In this document: piece by piece, positions 8,670 through 16,926 of the stretch
Layout of the letters: the number at the start of each line of letters is the position of its first letter
Numbering within the stretch: position 1 is the first letter of the stretch
NCBI RefSeq assembly: GCF_018863235.1
Contig: NZ_JAHKRS010000011.1
Location: 1 to 64,000 of the forward strand
Direction: 5' to 3'
From: Pseudomaricurvus albidus
GTDB lineage: Bacteria; Pseudomonadota; Gammaproteobacteria; Pseudomonadales; Cellvibrionaceae
Length of the DNA stretch: 64,000 nt
Notes under the pieces: model-generated
Databases searched by the model: none
Seen by the model: only the letters and a program-made list of their open reading frames with translations
What the model was told of the DNA's origin: nothing
Program-made: the position numbers and the translations under genes

Positions 8670-9359
8670 TTACTCAGCTTGCTCTTGCGGGCAGAGGCTT
8701 AAAAAGCCTGCACTGAAAAAGAGCGACATTTTATCCACGATCTTGTTCAGGTCCCGCGCACGGCAGAGCCCTCCGGATTGACGATCAATCAGGCCGGATT
8801 CAGCCAGTACGTGGGTAATGGCGGCTTGGTAAAAATAAAACGCCCAGTGCACATCTTCTGCATCCATGGATGGAAACCGGGTCCGAAGAGCTTCGATAAA
8901 CCGGGCCACGATAGCATCGTAATAGGTTGCCACAGGAGCAATGTAGGACTCCTGCTGTGGGACATGAGCCAGCTGAGCCATCAGTCTGATGTAATTCTTC
9001 CAGCCCTCTCCCCCGTTCAGAGTACGCTCAACTACCGGGTGCAGAAACGCTCGCAATATGGCCTGTAGTGCCTTTTCCGGCTCGGCATCGAGTGCCAGAG
9101 CTTCCTCAAGCGCAAGTTCCAGACCTTGGGCGTTATCTTCAGCGCGTCGTTCTATCACGGCTTTGAACAAATTCTCTTTGCTGCCGAAGTGATAATAGCT
9201 CAAAGCTACCTGTAAATTGGCCTCTGAAGTAATGTCCCTCAAGGAGGTGCCAAAGTACCCCCTTTCCACAAACATGGCTTCGGCGGCATCGAGAATACGG
9301 TTCCGGGTTTCCGGAGAGCGACTTTTCACCGCAGACTTTTTGGTTGCCGCTGATGTCAT
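8670..9359 (-). CDS. TetR/AcrR-family regulator 1
   Basis: A 229-residue TetR regulator. The N-terminal helix-turn-helix covers about residues 17-65, with TRNRILDAAEAMFVERGY, TSLRDITSEANL and the recognition-helix end LSYYHFGSKENLF. The C-terminal ligand domain resembles the TetR_C type found in PsrA/CerR-like regulators (HPVVERTLNG near the middle). It lies 87 bases downstream of a second TetR gene on the same strand and is convergent with the VOC gene. It is a candidate controller of the five shared palindromes and probably senses a pathway intermediate or CoA ester. Confidence 0.9.
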   Translation of the reverse strand: MTSAATKKSAVKSRSPETRNRILDAAEAMFVERGYFGTSLRDITSEANLQVALSYYHFGSKENLFKAVIERRAEDNAQGLELALEEALALDAEPEKALQAILRAFLHPVVERTLNGGEGWKNYIRLMAQLAHVPQQESYIAPVATYYDAIVARFIEALRTRFPSMDAEDVHWAFYFYQAAITHVLAESGLIDRQSGGLCRARDLNKIVDKMSLFFSAGFLSLCPQEQAE

Positions 9360-9446
9360 TTACACAATACCTCTGGGCATTTGATAGCGTTGCCTGTCCT
9401 TGGGCCAGGCTTTGCCGGGCCTGGTTTCATCTGAAGCCTTGCCGGG

Positions 9447-10130
9447 TTATGAAGCCTTTTGGGAGGTGTCGGCGAGATTGGCTTCTTCATAAATTTCCGT
9501 AAGGATATGGGCCAGATAGTCCATGACCTTCTGGGCGCGGGCATTGCGGCGCGAGGACATATGACTCAGTGCCATGCCTTTCATCAGAAACTGCACTAGG
9601 TCATGTGCGGGCTCCAGAGCCGGCAAGGTCTGCCAGTGAGGGAAGACAGCCTTGGCCAGGCTCAGGAACTGCTTCTCAAAGTCCTTCTCTACAGGGGTCA
9701 TTACAGATCTTAATTCAGGGTCGGTGCGAGAAGCCCCTAACAGCTCCTGATAGGCGATAAAGGACGGCATATTGACGTAGCTCCAGGCCTTTTCGACGGA
9801 GTTGCGTATGTCTTCCTGTGTCAGTTGACGCTCGGGGGTGTCTATATCCGACATCAATTCCCGGTATTCATCCAGGCGGAGCTCATGGAGGTGCTGGATT
9901 ACCGCTTTAATCACCGACATCCGTGAAGGAAAGTGATGCATCATCGCGCCTCTTGATACACCTGCGTGGTTGGCAATCAGAGCTGTGGTGGTGTTTGCGT
10001 ACCCCAGCTCAATAAAGCAATTGACCGCTGCGTCCAGAATTGCCCTGCGGGTCATTGCGCTTTTTTCGGCTTGCCAGCCATCTTCTCTGCGAGTGGGCTT
10101 TTTTCGGCTTTTAGATGAAGTTTGTGCCAT
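9447..10130 (-). CDS. TetR/AcrR-family regulator 2
   Basis: A 227-residue TetR regulator: a basic N-terminal tail (SRKKPTRRED), then the helix-turn-helix with MTRRAILDAAVNCFIELGYANTTT split over two helices, and AGVSRGAMMHHFPSR. The start at 10130 (MAQTSSK) is preferred; a frame to 10226 adds 32 residues without a ribosome site. Its promoter region contains operator site 3, shared with the E1 alpha gene transcribed the other way. That makes it the best candidate for the repressor of the island, with autoregulation. Confidence 0.9.
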   Translation of the reverse strand: MAQTSSKSRKKPTRREDGWQAEKSAMTRRAILDAAVNCFIELGYANTTTALIANHAGVSRGAMMHHFPSRMSVIKAVIQHLHELRLDEYRELMSDIDTPERQLTQEDIRNSVEKAWSYVNMPSFIAYQELLGASRTDPELRSVMTPVEKDFEKQFLSLAKAVFPHWQTLPALEPAHDLVQFLMKGMALSHMSSRRNARAQKVMDYLAHILTEIYEEANLADTSQKAS

Positions 10131-10236
10131 TTCTCGACCATTCCTTGCTGTAATACACAATTTCAAACCAATTAAAGACACAAATTTACAATAACCGACA
10201 CGTGTTTGTATATAGATAAAAGACAATCCTAACCTT

Positions 10237-10260
10237 AGAAAACAATCAGTATTGTTTTTT
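10237..10260. promoter_or_regulatory. palindromic operator, site 3 of 5
   Basis: AGAAAACA, 8 bases (ATCAGTAT), TGTTTTTT. It lies between the divergent TetR gene (start 10130) and E1 alpha gene (start 10321), well placed to control both. Confidence 0.68.
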
Positions 10261-10320
10261 ATGTGGTTTTCTGTAAGTATGTGGCTGTCCGTTAATAACC
10301 AGTAGAAAGGGGCAGTTCAA

Positions 10321-11292
10321 ATGCCATATCAAACCGAGTTTCTTCTGCGTGTTTACCGCACGATGAAGACCATCCGCGTTTTTGAAGAGCGTTGTATTAA
10401 AGAATTTGAAGGCGGCAATATCCCTGGTTTTGTACACGCCTCCAATGGTCAGGAAGCTGTCGCTGTTGCCGCCTGTATCGATCTGACTGACAGAGACATT
10501 ATTGGCAGCACGCATCGGGGGCATGGTCACTGTATTGCTAAGGGCTGTGACGTCATCGGGATGATGAAAGAAATCATGGGTAAAGCTACGGGTCTGTGTA
10601 AGGGCAAAGGTGGCTCTATGCATATTGCAGACTTCGATAAAGGCATGATTGGTGCCAATGCCATCGTTGGTGGTGGCCCTCCCCTGTGTAACGGCGCGGC
10701 TCTCGGCGCGAAAACTCGCGGCACCCGCGATATTGCCCTGTCATTCAGTGGCGACGGCAGTGCTAATCAGGGCACCGTTCTGGAAGCCCTTAACTTTGCC
10801 GTGGTGCTGAAATTGCCGCATGTATTCATGTTTGAGAATAACGGCTATGGCGAAGGCACCGGAGCTGATTATGCCCTGGGTTGTTCCAGTCTGGCAGAGC
10901 GTAACGGTGCCTTTGGAATGCCCTCCGAATACGTTGACGGTCTCGATTTCTTTGCCACTTATGAAGCCTGTCAGCGAGCGATTGAGCGCGCGCGAAATGG
11001 TGAAGGCCCCTCAGCTATTGAGGCCGAGACGGTCCGCTTTGACGGCCATTTTATTGGCGATCCTCAGCTATATCGCGGAGAAAATGAAATTCAGAATGCA
11101 AAGGACACACGTGATTGCATCAAGATATTCCGCGAGCGTGTCACTGGTGAGTCCTGGCTTAAGGATGAAGAGATGGACCGTATAGATGCTGAGGTAAGCG
11201 ATCTTATTGATACGGCGGTCGAGGAAGGTCTGGCAGCGCCAAACCCGGATCCAGCAACGGATCTTATGGCTGACGTGTACTGCTCTTATTAA
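10321..11292 (+). CDS. thiamine-diphosphate dehydrogenase E1, alpha subunit (acetoin/pyruvate dehydrogenase type)
   Basis: A 323-residue E1 alpha subunit. The ThDP-binding motif begins with GDGSANQ at residues 144-150 and ends with ENN at 172-174. AAAGGGG precedes the start. It opens an operon with E1 beta, E2, E3, DUF35, the thiolase-fold gene, an oxygenase and a ferredoxin. The short length matches AcoA-type E1 enzymes, which cleave acetoin or similar acyloins, and also branched 2-oxoacid and pyruvate E1 alpha. Placement in a Rieske/SDR island favours an acyloin or 2-oxoacid pathway intermediate over central pyruvate. Site 3 lies 60 bases upstream. Confidence 0.92.
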   Translation: MPYQTEFLLRVYRTMKTIRVFEERCIKEFEGGNIPGFVHASNGQEAVAVAACIDLTDRDIIGSTHRGHGHCIAKGCDVIGMMKEIMGKATGLCKGKGGSMHIADFDKGMIGANAIVGGGPPLCNGAALGAKTRGTRDIALSFSGDGSANQGTVLEALNFAVVLKLPHVFMFENNGYGEGTGADYALGCSSLAERNGAFGMPSEYVDGLDFFATYEACQRAIERARNGEGPSAIEAETVRFDGHFIGDPQLYRGENEIQNAKDTRDCIKIFRERVTGESWLKDEEMDRIDAEVSDLIDTAVEEGLAAPNPDPATDLMADVYCSY

Positions 11293-11312
11293 ATAAAAAT
11301 CAGGAACTACGC

Positions 11313-12347
11313 ATGACTAATAATACTTCATCAGGCTCCAGTTCTATCAAAACTTACCGGGAAGCCATTAACGAAGCCCTGCGTCAGGAAATGCGACGCG
11401 ACCCTACCGTTATTGTAATGGGGGAAGAGGTCTCAGGCGGAGCTGGGTGCGCAGGACAGGACGACGCCTATGGCGGTGTGTTTGGTGTAACCAAGGGGCT
11501 GATGCCGGAATTTGGGCGCGAGCGAGTGATCGATACCCCTATCAGTGAATCAGCCATTATTGGTGCTGCTTCTGGCGCTGCGAATAATGGCTTACGCCCT
11601 GTCGCAGAGTTGATGTTCTTTGACTTTATCGGTGTCTGTTTCGACCAGATATTCAACCAGGCGGCCAAGTTTCGCTATATGTTCGGTGGCAAGGCCCGTA
11701 CCCCCATGGTAATCCGCGGCACAGTCGGTGCCGGTTGGCGAGCAGGAGCACAGCACTCCAGCATGCTGCACCCAGTGGTAACTCACACTCCGGGGCTGAA
11801 AGTGGTCATGCCAAGTAACGCATACGATGCCAAGGGGTTAATGATTCAGGCTATTCGTGATGATGACCCGGTGCTGTTTCTTGAACACAAGATTATGTAC
11901 GACCTGAAGTGCGAAGTGCCGGATGACCCCTACACCATTCCTTTTGGTGAGGCTGCATTTCCTCGTCAGGGTAACGACGTCACGATCGTGGCCATGTCCA
12001 ATATGGTAACCAGAGCTATTGAAGCCGCGGACCTGCTCGCTAAAGAAGGCATTCACTGTGATGTGATTGATCCACGTACAGTTTCGCCTCTGGATGAGGA
12101 ATCCATTTTGGAAAGTGTTGAGGTGACCGGTCGTTTGGTGGTGGTCGATGAGGCACATGAGCGTTGCAGCCTTGCCGCTGATATCTCAAGCATTGTTGCT
12201 GAAAAAGCGTTCTCCAGTTTGCGCGCGCCAATCCGTAAAGTGACCGCGCCACATGCACCGGTACCCTTTTCTCCGGTTCTGGAAGATGCCTACGTACCCA
12301 GTGTTGACCGTATTGTCAGTGCCGTGAGAGATGTGCTGGGAGGCTGA
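11313..12347 (+). CDS. thiamine-diphosphate dehydrogenase E1, beta subunit
   Basis: A 344-residue E1 beta subunit: an N-terminal pyrimidine-binding domain with MGEEVSGGAG and the characteristic DTPISE, then GRTPMVIRG-like ARTPMVIRGTVG, and a C-terminal transketolase domain with IDPRTVSPLDE. AGGAAC precedes the ATG. It lies 20 bases after E1 alpha and 2 bases before E2, so the three are co-translated. Together with E1 alpha it decarboxylates or cleaves the substrate and reductively acylates the lipoyl arm of E2. Confidence 0.92.
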   Translation: MTNNTSSGSSSIKTYREAINEALRQEMRRDPTVIVMGEEVSGGAGCAGQDDAYGGVFGVTKGLMPEFGRERVIDTPISESAIIGAASGAANNGLRPVAELMFFDFIGVCFDQIFNQAAKFRYMFGGKARTPMVIRGTVGAGWRAGAQHSSMLHPVVTHTPGLKVVMPSNAYDAKGLMIQAIRDDDPVLFLEHKIMYDLKCEVPDDPYTIPFGEAAFPRQGNDVTIVAMSNMVTRAIEAADLLAKEGIHCDVIDPRTVSPLDEESILESVEVTGRLVVVDEAHERCSLAADISSIVAEKAFSSLRAPIRKVTAPHAPVPFSPVLEDAYVPSVDRIVSAVRDVLGG

Positions 12348-12349
12348 TT

Positions 12350-13900
12350 ATGAGTGCAATAACTGCGATCAACATGCCCAAGTGGGGCATGGAAATGTCC
12401 GAAGGTGTCATCAGCGACTGGCATGCCAAGCCTGGCGATCAGGTCACTGAGGGCGCGGATCTGGTCGATATTGAGACCAGCAAGATCATCAACACTGTGA
12501 CTGTTCCCAAAAGTGGTTTGCTGCGGGCCATTGTTGCCCAGAGCGGTGAAACCTGGGATGTGGGCGCTCTTCTGGGGGTGATTGCACCCGCGGAAGTGAG
12601 CGATGCGGATATTGAGAGTTTTGTGGCTGAACGCACTGGCGGTGCTTCTGCGGATAATGTATCTGCGGCTTCGTCAGAAACTGTAGCCGAGGACACCCCT
12701 GCACAAACACCGGCGGTTACAGCGACGCCAATGAATGTTGGCGATGAAGATTCTCCATCAGCTTCATCTCAAAACGGTTCAGCAGCGACCACCTCAACTA
12801 CCAACGCCGATGCTTTGAAAGCTCTGGGCGAAGGCGATGATGACAGCAACGTTCAGGCCACGGTTATCGCTCGTCGTCTGGCGAAGCAGTACGGTATTAA
12901 TCTGAACAATTTGACAGCCACGGGGCGTCACGGTCGTGTAAACAAGGCCGACCTGGAACAGGCGGTTCTGGCCGCGGGTGGACAACTGCTCGCTTCGGCC
13001 TCTTCGCCAAATGTGTCCTTTCAGCGTGACGACAGTGCCGTGAAAGCCACCGCAGTCGCTCGCCGACTGGCGGGAGATCTTGGCGTCAACTTGCTGGACT
13101 GTCGTGCCAGTGGCGACCGCGGTCGCGTGTGCAAGGCGGACGTTGAAGCTCAGGCGGCTCGTCAGGGACAAAGCGTTTCGGCGAGCAGCGTTTTTGCTCC
13201 CGTATCTGACGAAGCGCCTGAAAGTGAAGCCGTTGCGATGACGGGAATGCGCAAAACCATTGCTGCACGTTTGCAGGCATCCAAGCAAACCGCTCCGCAC
13301 TTTCGAGTCAATGTTGATGTCGAAATTGACAATCTCTTAGCGGCTCGCCAACAGATTAACGGTGCGCAGCGTGAAGCAAAAATATCCGTGAACGATTTTA
13401 TCGTCAAGGCCTGTGCCTGTGCGTTGCAGCGTTATCCGGCTATGAATATACAGTTTGACGGAGAAACCATTCGCCGTTTTAAACATGCGGATATTTCCAT
13501 CGCGGTGGCCATTGATGAAGGCCTGATTACACCGATAGCCAAAGCGGTTGAGGGTAAAGGTCTGATTACTTTGTCAAACGAAGTCCGTGATCTCGCGACC
13601 CGAGCCAAAATTGGCCGCTTGTCCCCCGAAGAGTTCCAGGGCGGCACTTTCTGTGTGTCCAATCTGGGAATGTATGGCATTAAAAGTTTCGACGCCATTA
13701 TCAACCCTCCTCAGGCTGCGATTCTTGCTGTGGGTGCTGGTGAACAACGTCCTGTGGTTAAAGGCGGTGAACTCACGGTTGCCACTGTGATGTCTTTGTC
13801 GCTGTCCAGCGATCACCGTGTGATCGATGGCGCATTGGCTGCGGAATTTATGCAGTGCCTCAAAGGGTTGTTGGAACAACCTGCGACCATGTTGGGTTAA
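12350..13900 (+). CDS. dihydrolipoamide acyltransferase E2 with two E3/E1-binding domains
   Basis: A 516-residue E2. The lipoyl domain is residues 4-80, with the lipoyl lysine Lys45 in IETSKI. An Ala/Ser/Thr-rich linker follows. Then come two peripheral-subunit-binding domains in tandem, about 168-205 (VIARRLAKQYGI... GRHGRVNKADL) and 231-268 (AVARRLAGDLGV... GDRGRVCKADV). The catalytic chloramphenicol-acetyltransferase-like domain is about 295-516, with the active His489 in SSDHRVIDG. Most E2 proteins have one binding domain; two is unusual. It transfers the acyl group from lipoate to CoA and forms the core of the complex. Confidence 0.92.
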   Translation: MSAITAINMPKWGMEMSEGVISDWHAKPGDQVTEGADLVDIETSKIINTVTVPKSGLLRAIVAQSGETWDVGALLGVIAPAEVSDADIESFVAERTGGASADNVSAASSETVAEDTPAQTPAVTATPMNVGDEDSPSASSQNGSAATTSTTNADALKALGEGDDDSNVQATVIARRLAKQYGINLNNLTATGRHGRVNKADLEQAVLAAGGQLLASASSPNVSFQRDDSAVKATAVARRLAGDLGVNLLDCRASGDRGRVCKADVEAQAARQGQSVSASSVFAPVSDEAPESEAVAMTGMRKTIAARLQASKQTAPHFRVNVDVEIDNLLAARQQINGAQREAKISVNDFIVKACACALQRYPAMNIQFDGETIRRFKHADISIAVAIDEGLITPIAKAVEGKGLITLSNEVRDLATRAKIGRLSPEEFQGGTFCVSNLGMYGIKSFDAIINPPQAAILAVGAGEQRPVVKGGELTVATVMSLSLSSDHRVIDGALAAEFMQCLKGLLEQPATMLG

Positions 13901-13912
13901 GGGAGAGGATCT

Positions 13913-15304
13913 ATGAGCGACTTCGACCTGATGGTGGTAGGCGGAGGCCCAGGTGGCTACGTCGCCGCCATTCGAGCCTCTCAACTGGGGTTTAAAACTG
14001 CGTTGGTGGAAAAAGCCGAGCTGGGTGGTGTGTGTCTCAATTGGGGGTGTATTCCCACCAAAGCACTATTGCGTGGTGCCGACATTGCCCAGACGTTGAA
14101 ACATGCCGCTCATTTTGGCTTTGATATCGATCCGCCGCAGGTGGATCTGGCCAAGCTTGTCGGTCACAGTCGAAACACGGCTCAGCGTCTTAGCCAGGGC
14201 ATTGATTACCTGATGAAGAAACACGGCATCACGGTATTGCGCGGCGAAGCAAAGTTGGAGGATGTGTTTACCCTGTCTGTCACTGATGCAAGCGTGACAA
14301 CTCGCTACAAAGCCGATCACATAATTCTGGCCACTGGCGCGCACGCACGTAACCTGCCAAATATTGTGGTGGACGGCAAGATTGTCTGGAGTGCTCGCGA
14401 AGCCATGACTCCGACCGAACTGCCCGAGCGGCTATTGGTTATTGGGGCCGGAGCCATCGGCGTTGAGTTTGCCAGTCTCTACAGCGATCTGGGCAGTCAG
14501 GTGACGCTGGTTGAAGCGGCGCCCCGCATAGTACCGGTTGAGGATTCAGAGGTCTCAGCAGAACTGCAGAAAAGCTTCCGTCAGCGTGGTATCGAGGTGC
14601 ATACCAATACGACAGTCAGTGATCTGGAACTGCATGGCAACTCGGCAACTGCGACCCTGCAGGGGACGCAAGGGGCACAACAGGTGACCTTTGATCGAGT
14701 CATTTTGGCGGTAGGTATCAGCGGCAATATTCAAAACCTCGGACTGGAGGCGTTGGCTGTAGATACCGACCGCGGATTCATTAGCACAGATGCTTACAGC
14801 AAAACCAATGTTGTCGGCCTCTATGCCATAGGTGATGTAGCAGGACCTCCATGGTTGGCGCACAAAGCCAGTCACGAAGCAATCATCTGTGTGGAGAAAA
14901 TTGCTGGTGTGTCAGGTGTTAAGCCTCTACGGAAAGATCGGGTACCCGGCTGTACTTATTGTCGACCTCAAGTGGCGAGTGTGGGTATGACAGAACAGTC
15001 TGCCCGTGAGGCTGGCCATGACTTGAAAGTCGGCAGGTTTAATCTTTCGGCAAACGGTAAGGCACTTGCCATTGATGAGGCCAGTGGTTTTGTGAAAACC
15101 ATTTTTGATGCCCAAAGTGGTGAGCTGCTGGGCGCTCATATGATCGGTCCGGAAGTTACCGAGCAAATTCAGGGTTTTGGTATTGCCCAGCAACTGGAAG
15201 CGACAGAGCAGGAACTGGCACACACGATATTTGCCCACCCTACTCTGTCCGAGTCGATGCACGAATCTGTGCTCGACTCTCTCAATTTAGCGATTCATCA
15301 ATAA
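13913..15304 (+). CDS. lpdA: dihydrolipoyl dehydrogenase E3
   Basis: A 463-residue flavoprotein disulfide reductase. FAD motif GGGPGGY at residues 10-16, redox disulfide Cys41/Cys46 in GGVCLNWGCIPTK, NAD motif GAGAIGVEFASLY, second FAD motif YAIGDVAG, and the C-terminal His442/Glu447 pair in AHPTLSE. The length is normal. GGGAGAGG precedes the ATG, 12 bases after E2. It reoxidises the dihydrolipoyl arm with NAD+. A dedicated E3 in this operon means the complex does not depend on the housekeeping enzyme. The Trp in the active-site loop is common in aco-type E3. Confidence 0.92.
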   Translation: MSDFDLMVVGGGPGGYVAAIRASQLGFKTALVEKAELGGVCLNWGCIPTKALLRGADIAQTLKHAAHFGFDIDPPQVDLAKLVGHSRNTAQRLSQGIDYLMKKHGITVLRGEAKLEDVFTLSVTDASVTTRYKADHIILATGAHARNLPNIVVDGKIVWSAREAMTPTELPERLLVIGAGAIGVEFASLYSDLGSQVTLVEAAPRIVPVEDSEVSAELQKSFRQRGIEVHTNTTVSDLELHGNSATATLQGTQGAQQVTFDRVILAVGISGNIQNLGLEALAVDTDRGFISTDAYSKTNVVGLYAIGDVAGPPWLAHKASHEAIICVEKIAGVSGVKPLRKDRVPGCTYCRPQVASVGMTEQSAREAGHDLKVGRFNLSANGKALAIDEASGFVKTIFDAQSGELLGAHMIGPEVTEQIQGFGIAQQLEATEQELAHTIFAHPTLSESMHESVLDSLNLAIHQ

Positions 15305-15317
15305 GGACGGATTGCAT

Positions 15318-15746
15318 ATGACGCAACAAATTCCTATTCAGGACGGACTCTTTACCTGGCCGTCCGCTCAACCAGAACTGCTCGGCAGCCGCTGTGATCA
15401 CTGCGGTGAAGCCAGCTTCCCGTCGCAACCGGACTGTCGTAATTGTGGCAGTCGTGAAACCAGCGTTGTACCGATTGGTTCAAGAGGCACATTGTGGACG
15501 TGGACCATTCAGAGCTTCATGCCCAAAGACCCTTACCGCAGTGATGAGACGCCGGAGACATTTACTCCCTATGGCGTCGGTTATGTGGAAATGCCCGGTG
15601 GCGTTCGGGTTGAGAGTCGACTGCAGTTACCAGAGGGCGAAAAACCGGAGATCGGTATGTCGCTGGATCTGGTGATAGAGCCATTCCGTACCGAAGAGGA
15701 CGGAACTCAAATCATGATGTTCAGTTTTAAGCCAACGGAGGAGTAA
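15318..15746 (+). CDS. DUF35 OB-fold/zinc-ribbon protein (acyl-CoA-associated)
   Basis: A 142-residue DUF35 protein with an N-terminal rubredoxin-like zinc ribbon, Cys26-x2-Cys29 and Cys40-x2-Cys43, and a C-terminal OB fold (GTLWTWTIQ... YGVGYVEMPGGVRVESRL). The start at 15318 follows AAGGA; a TTG six bases earlier is less likely. It lies 4 bases before the thiolase-fold gene. In steroid degraders, DUF35 domains pair with thiolase-fold proteins as CoA-binding partners (Ltp2-ChsH2 type aldolases). The adjacency here argues for the same partnership. Confidence 0.85.
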   Translation: MTQQIPIQDGLFTWPSAQPELLGSRCDHCGEASFPSQPDCRNCGSRETSVVPIGSRGTLWTWTIQSFMPKDPYRSDETPETFTPYGVGYVEMPGGVRVESRLQLPEGEKPEIGMSLDLVIEPFRTEEDGTQIMMFSFKPTEE

Positions 15747-15750
15747 CACG

Positions 15751-16893
15751 ATGGACGTTGCCATTATCGGAATCGGGTTGCACCCGTTTGGTCGCTCCCC
15801 AGACATGACCGGCCAGTAACAAGGCGCCAGCGCTGTACGCGCAGCGCTGGCAGATGCAGGGCTCGAATGGAAAGACATGCAATTTGCCTATGGCGGAAGT
15901 CAGGATGCTGGCAATGCCGATGCTCTGGTTAATGAACTTGGGCTGACAGGCTTGCAATTCACCAACATCTGGAACGGCTGCGCTACCGGTGGCAGTTCTC
16001 TCAATGCCGCCTATACCGCTATCAAGTCCGGAGAATACGATTTGGGGGTCGTGGTTGGCTTTGATAAACATCCCCGTGGAGCCTTCAATCCCAAACCGGC
16101 CGAATGGGGTCTGGATGATTGGTACGGTGAAGCTGGTATGATGCTGACAACCCAGTTCTTTGCCATGAAAACCCAGCGCTATATGCACGATCACGGCATT
16201 ACCAATGATGCCCTGGTCCGGGTGGCCGAGAAAGCTTTTCACAATGGCTCCCTGACTCCCACCGCCTGGCGTCGGCAAGCTTTGAGCTACGACGAAATTG
16301 CCAGCTCGATGATGGTGAGTGATCCTCTACGAAAGTACATGTTTTGCAGCCCCGCCGAAGGTGGCGCAGCGCTAATTCTCTGCGATGCCAAAATTGCCAA
16401 ACGTTACACCAGCAACCCCATCTACCTCAGTGCAGCGGCCGTACGTACTCGTCATTACGGTAGCTTTGAAGTGTTCAGTCCTTCACAACCTATGCAGGTT
16501 GCTGATGCACCTACCGTCACGGCATCCAAAGCTGCCTTTGAATTGGCAGGCCTGGGGCCGGAAGATATTGATGTTCTCCAGTTACAGGACACTGATAGCG
16601 GGACAGAAATTATCCATATGGCAGAAAACGGCTTCTGCGAACACGGTGATCAGGAAAAATTATTACGTGATGGAGCCACTCGTATCGATGGTTCATTGCC
16701 AATCAATACCGATGGTGGATGTCTCGCCAATGGTGAGCCGGTTGGAGCATCGGGTTTGCGCCAGGTCCATGAAATTTGTGTTCAGTTGCGAGGCGATGGC
16801 GGAGCCAGACAAGTCCCGGGCAATCCCAAAGTTGGATACACCCATGTCTACGGGGCACCCGGTATCAGCGGCGTTAACATTCTTACGGTCTGA
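15751..16893 (+). pseudogene. thiolase-fold (Ltp2/SCP-x-like) gene with premature stop
   Basis: The frame starts at 15751 after a strong GGAGG and would encode about 380 residues, the family length. A TAA at 15817-15819 falls at codon 23, and family-like sequence (GASAVRAALADAG) continues in the same frame right after it. Without read-through, the first plausible restart is ATG 15877 after GGAAAG, giving a 338-residue protein lacking the first 42 residues. The nucleophile-position Cys is kept (restored residue 77, NGCATGG). The usual His of GHPxGA is Glu (329, GEPVGASG), and the C-terminal Cys/His loop is replaced by YTHVYGAPG. These changes point to an aldolase-type rather than a thiolytic enzyme. 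It may be a real mutation or a sequencing error. Confidence 0.72.
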
Positions 16894-16926
16894 GACATTA
16901 CCAATAATAAAGTAGGAGTCAGAACA

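Noticed and set aside
10188-10207. ACA ... TGTTT pair with 12-base spacing upstream of the TetR gene
   Set aside because: Same problem as above and a shorter left arm; could be chance in AT-rich DNA.
15817-15819. Read-through or recoding of TAA in the thiolase-fold gene
   Set aside because: No stem-loop or selenocysteine-type context is visible, and TAA is the strongest stop; treated as nonsense or error.
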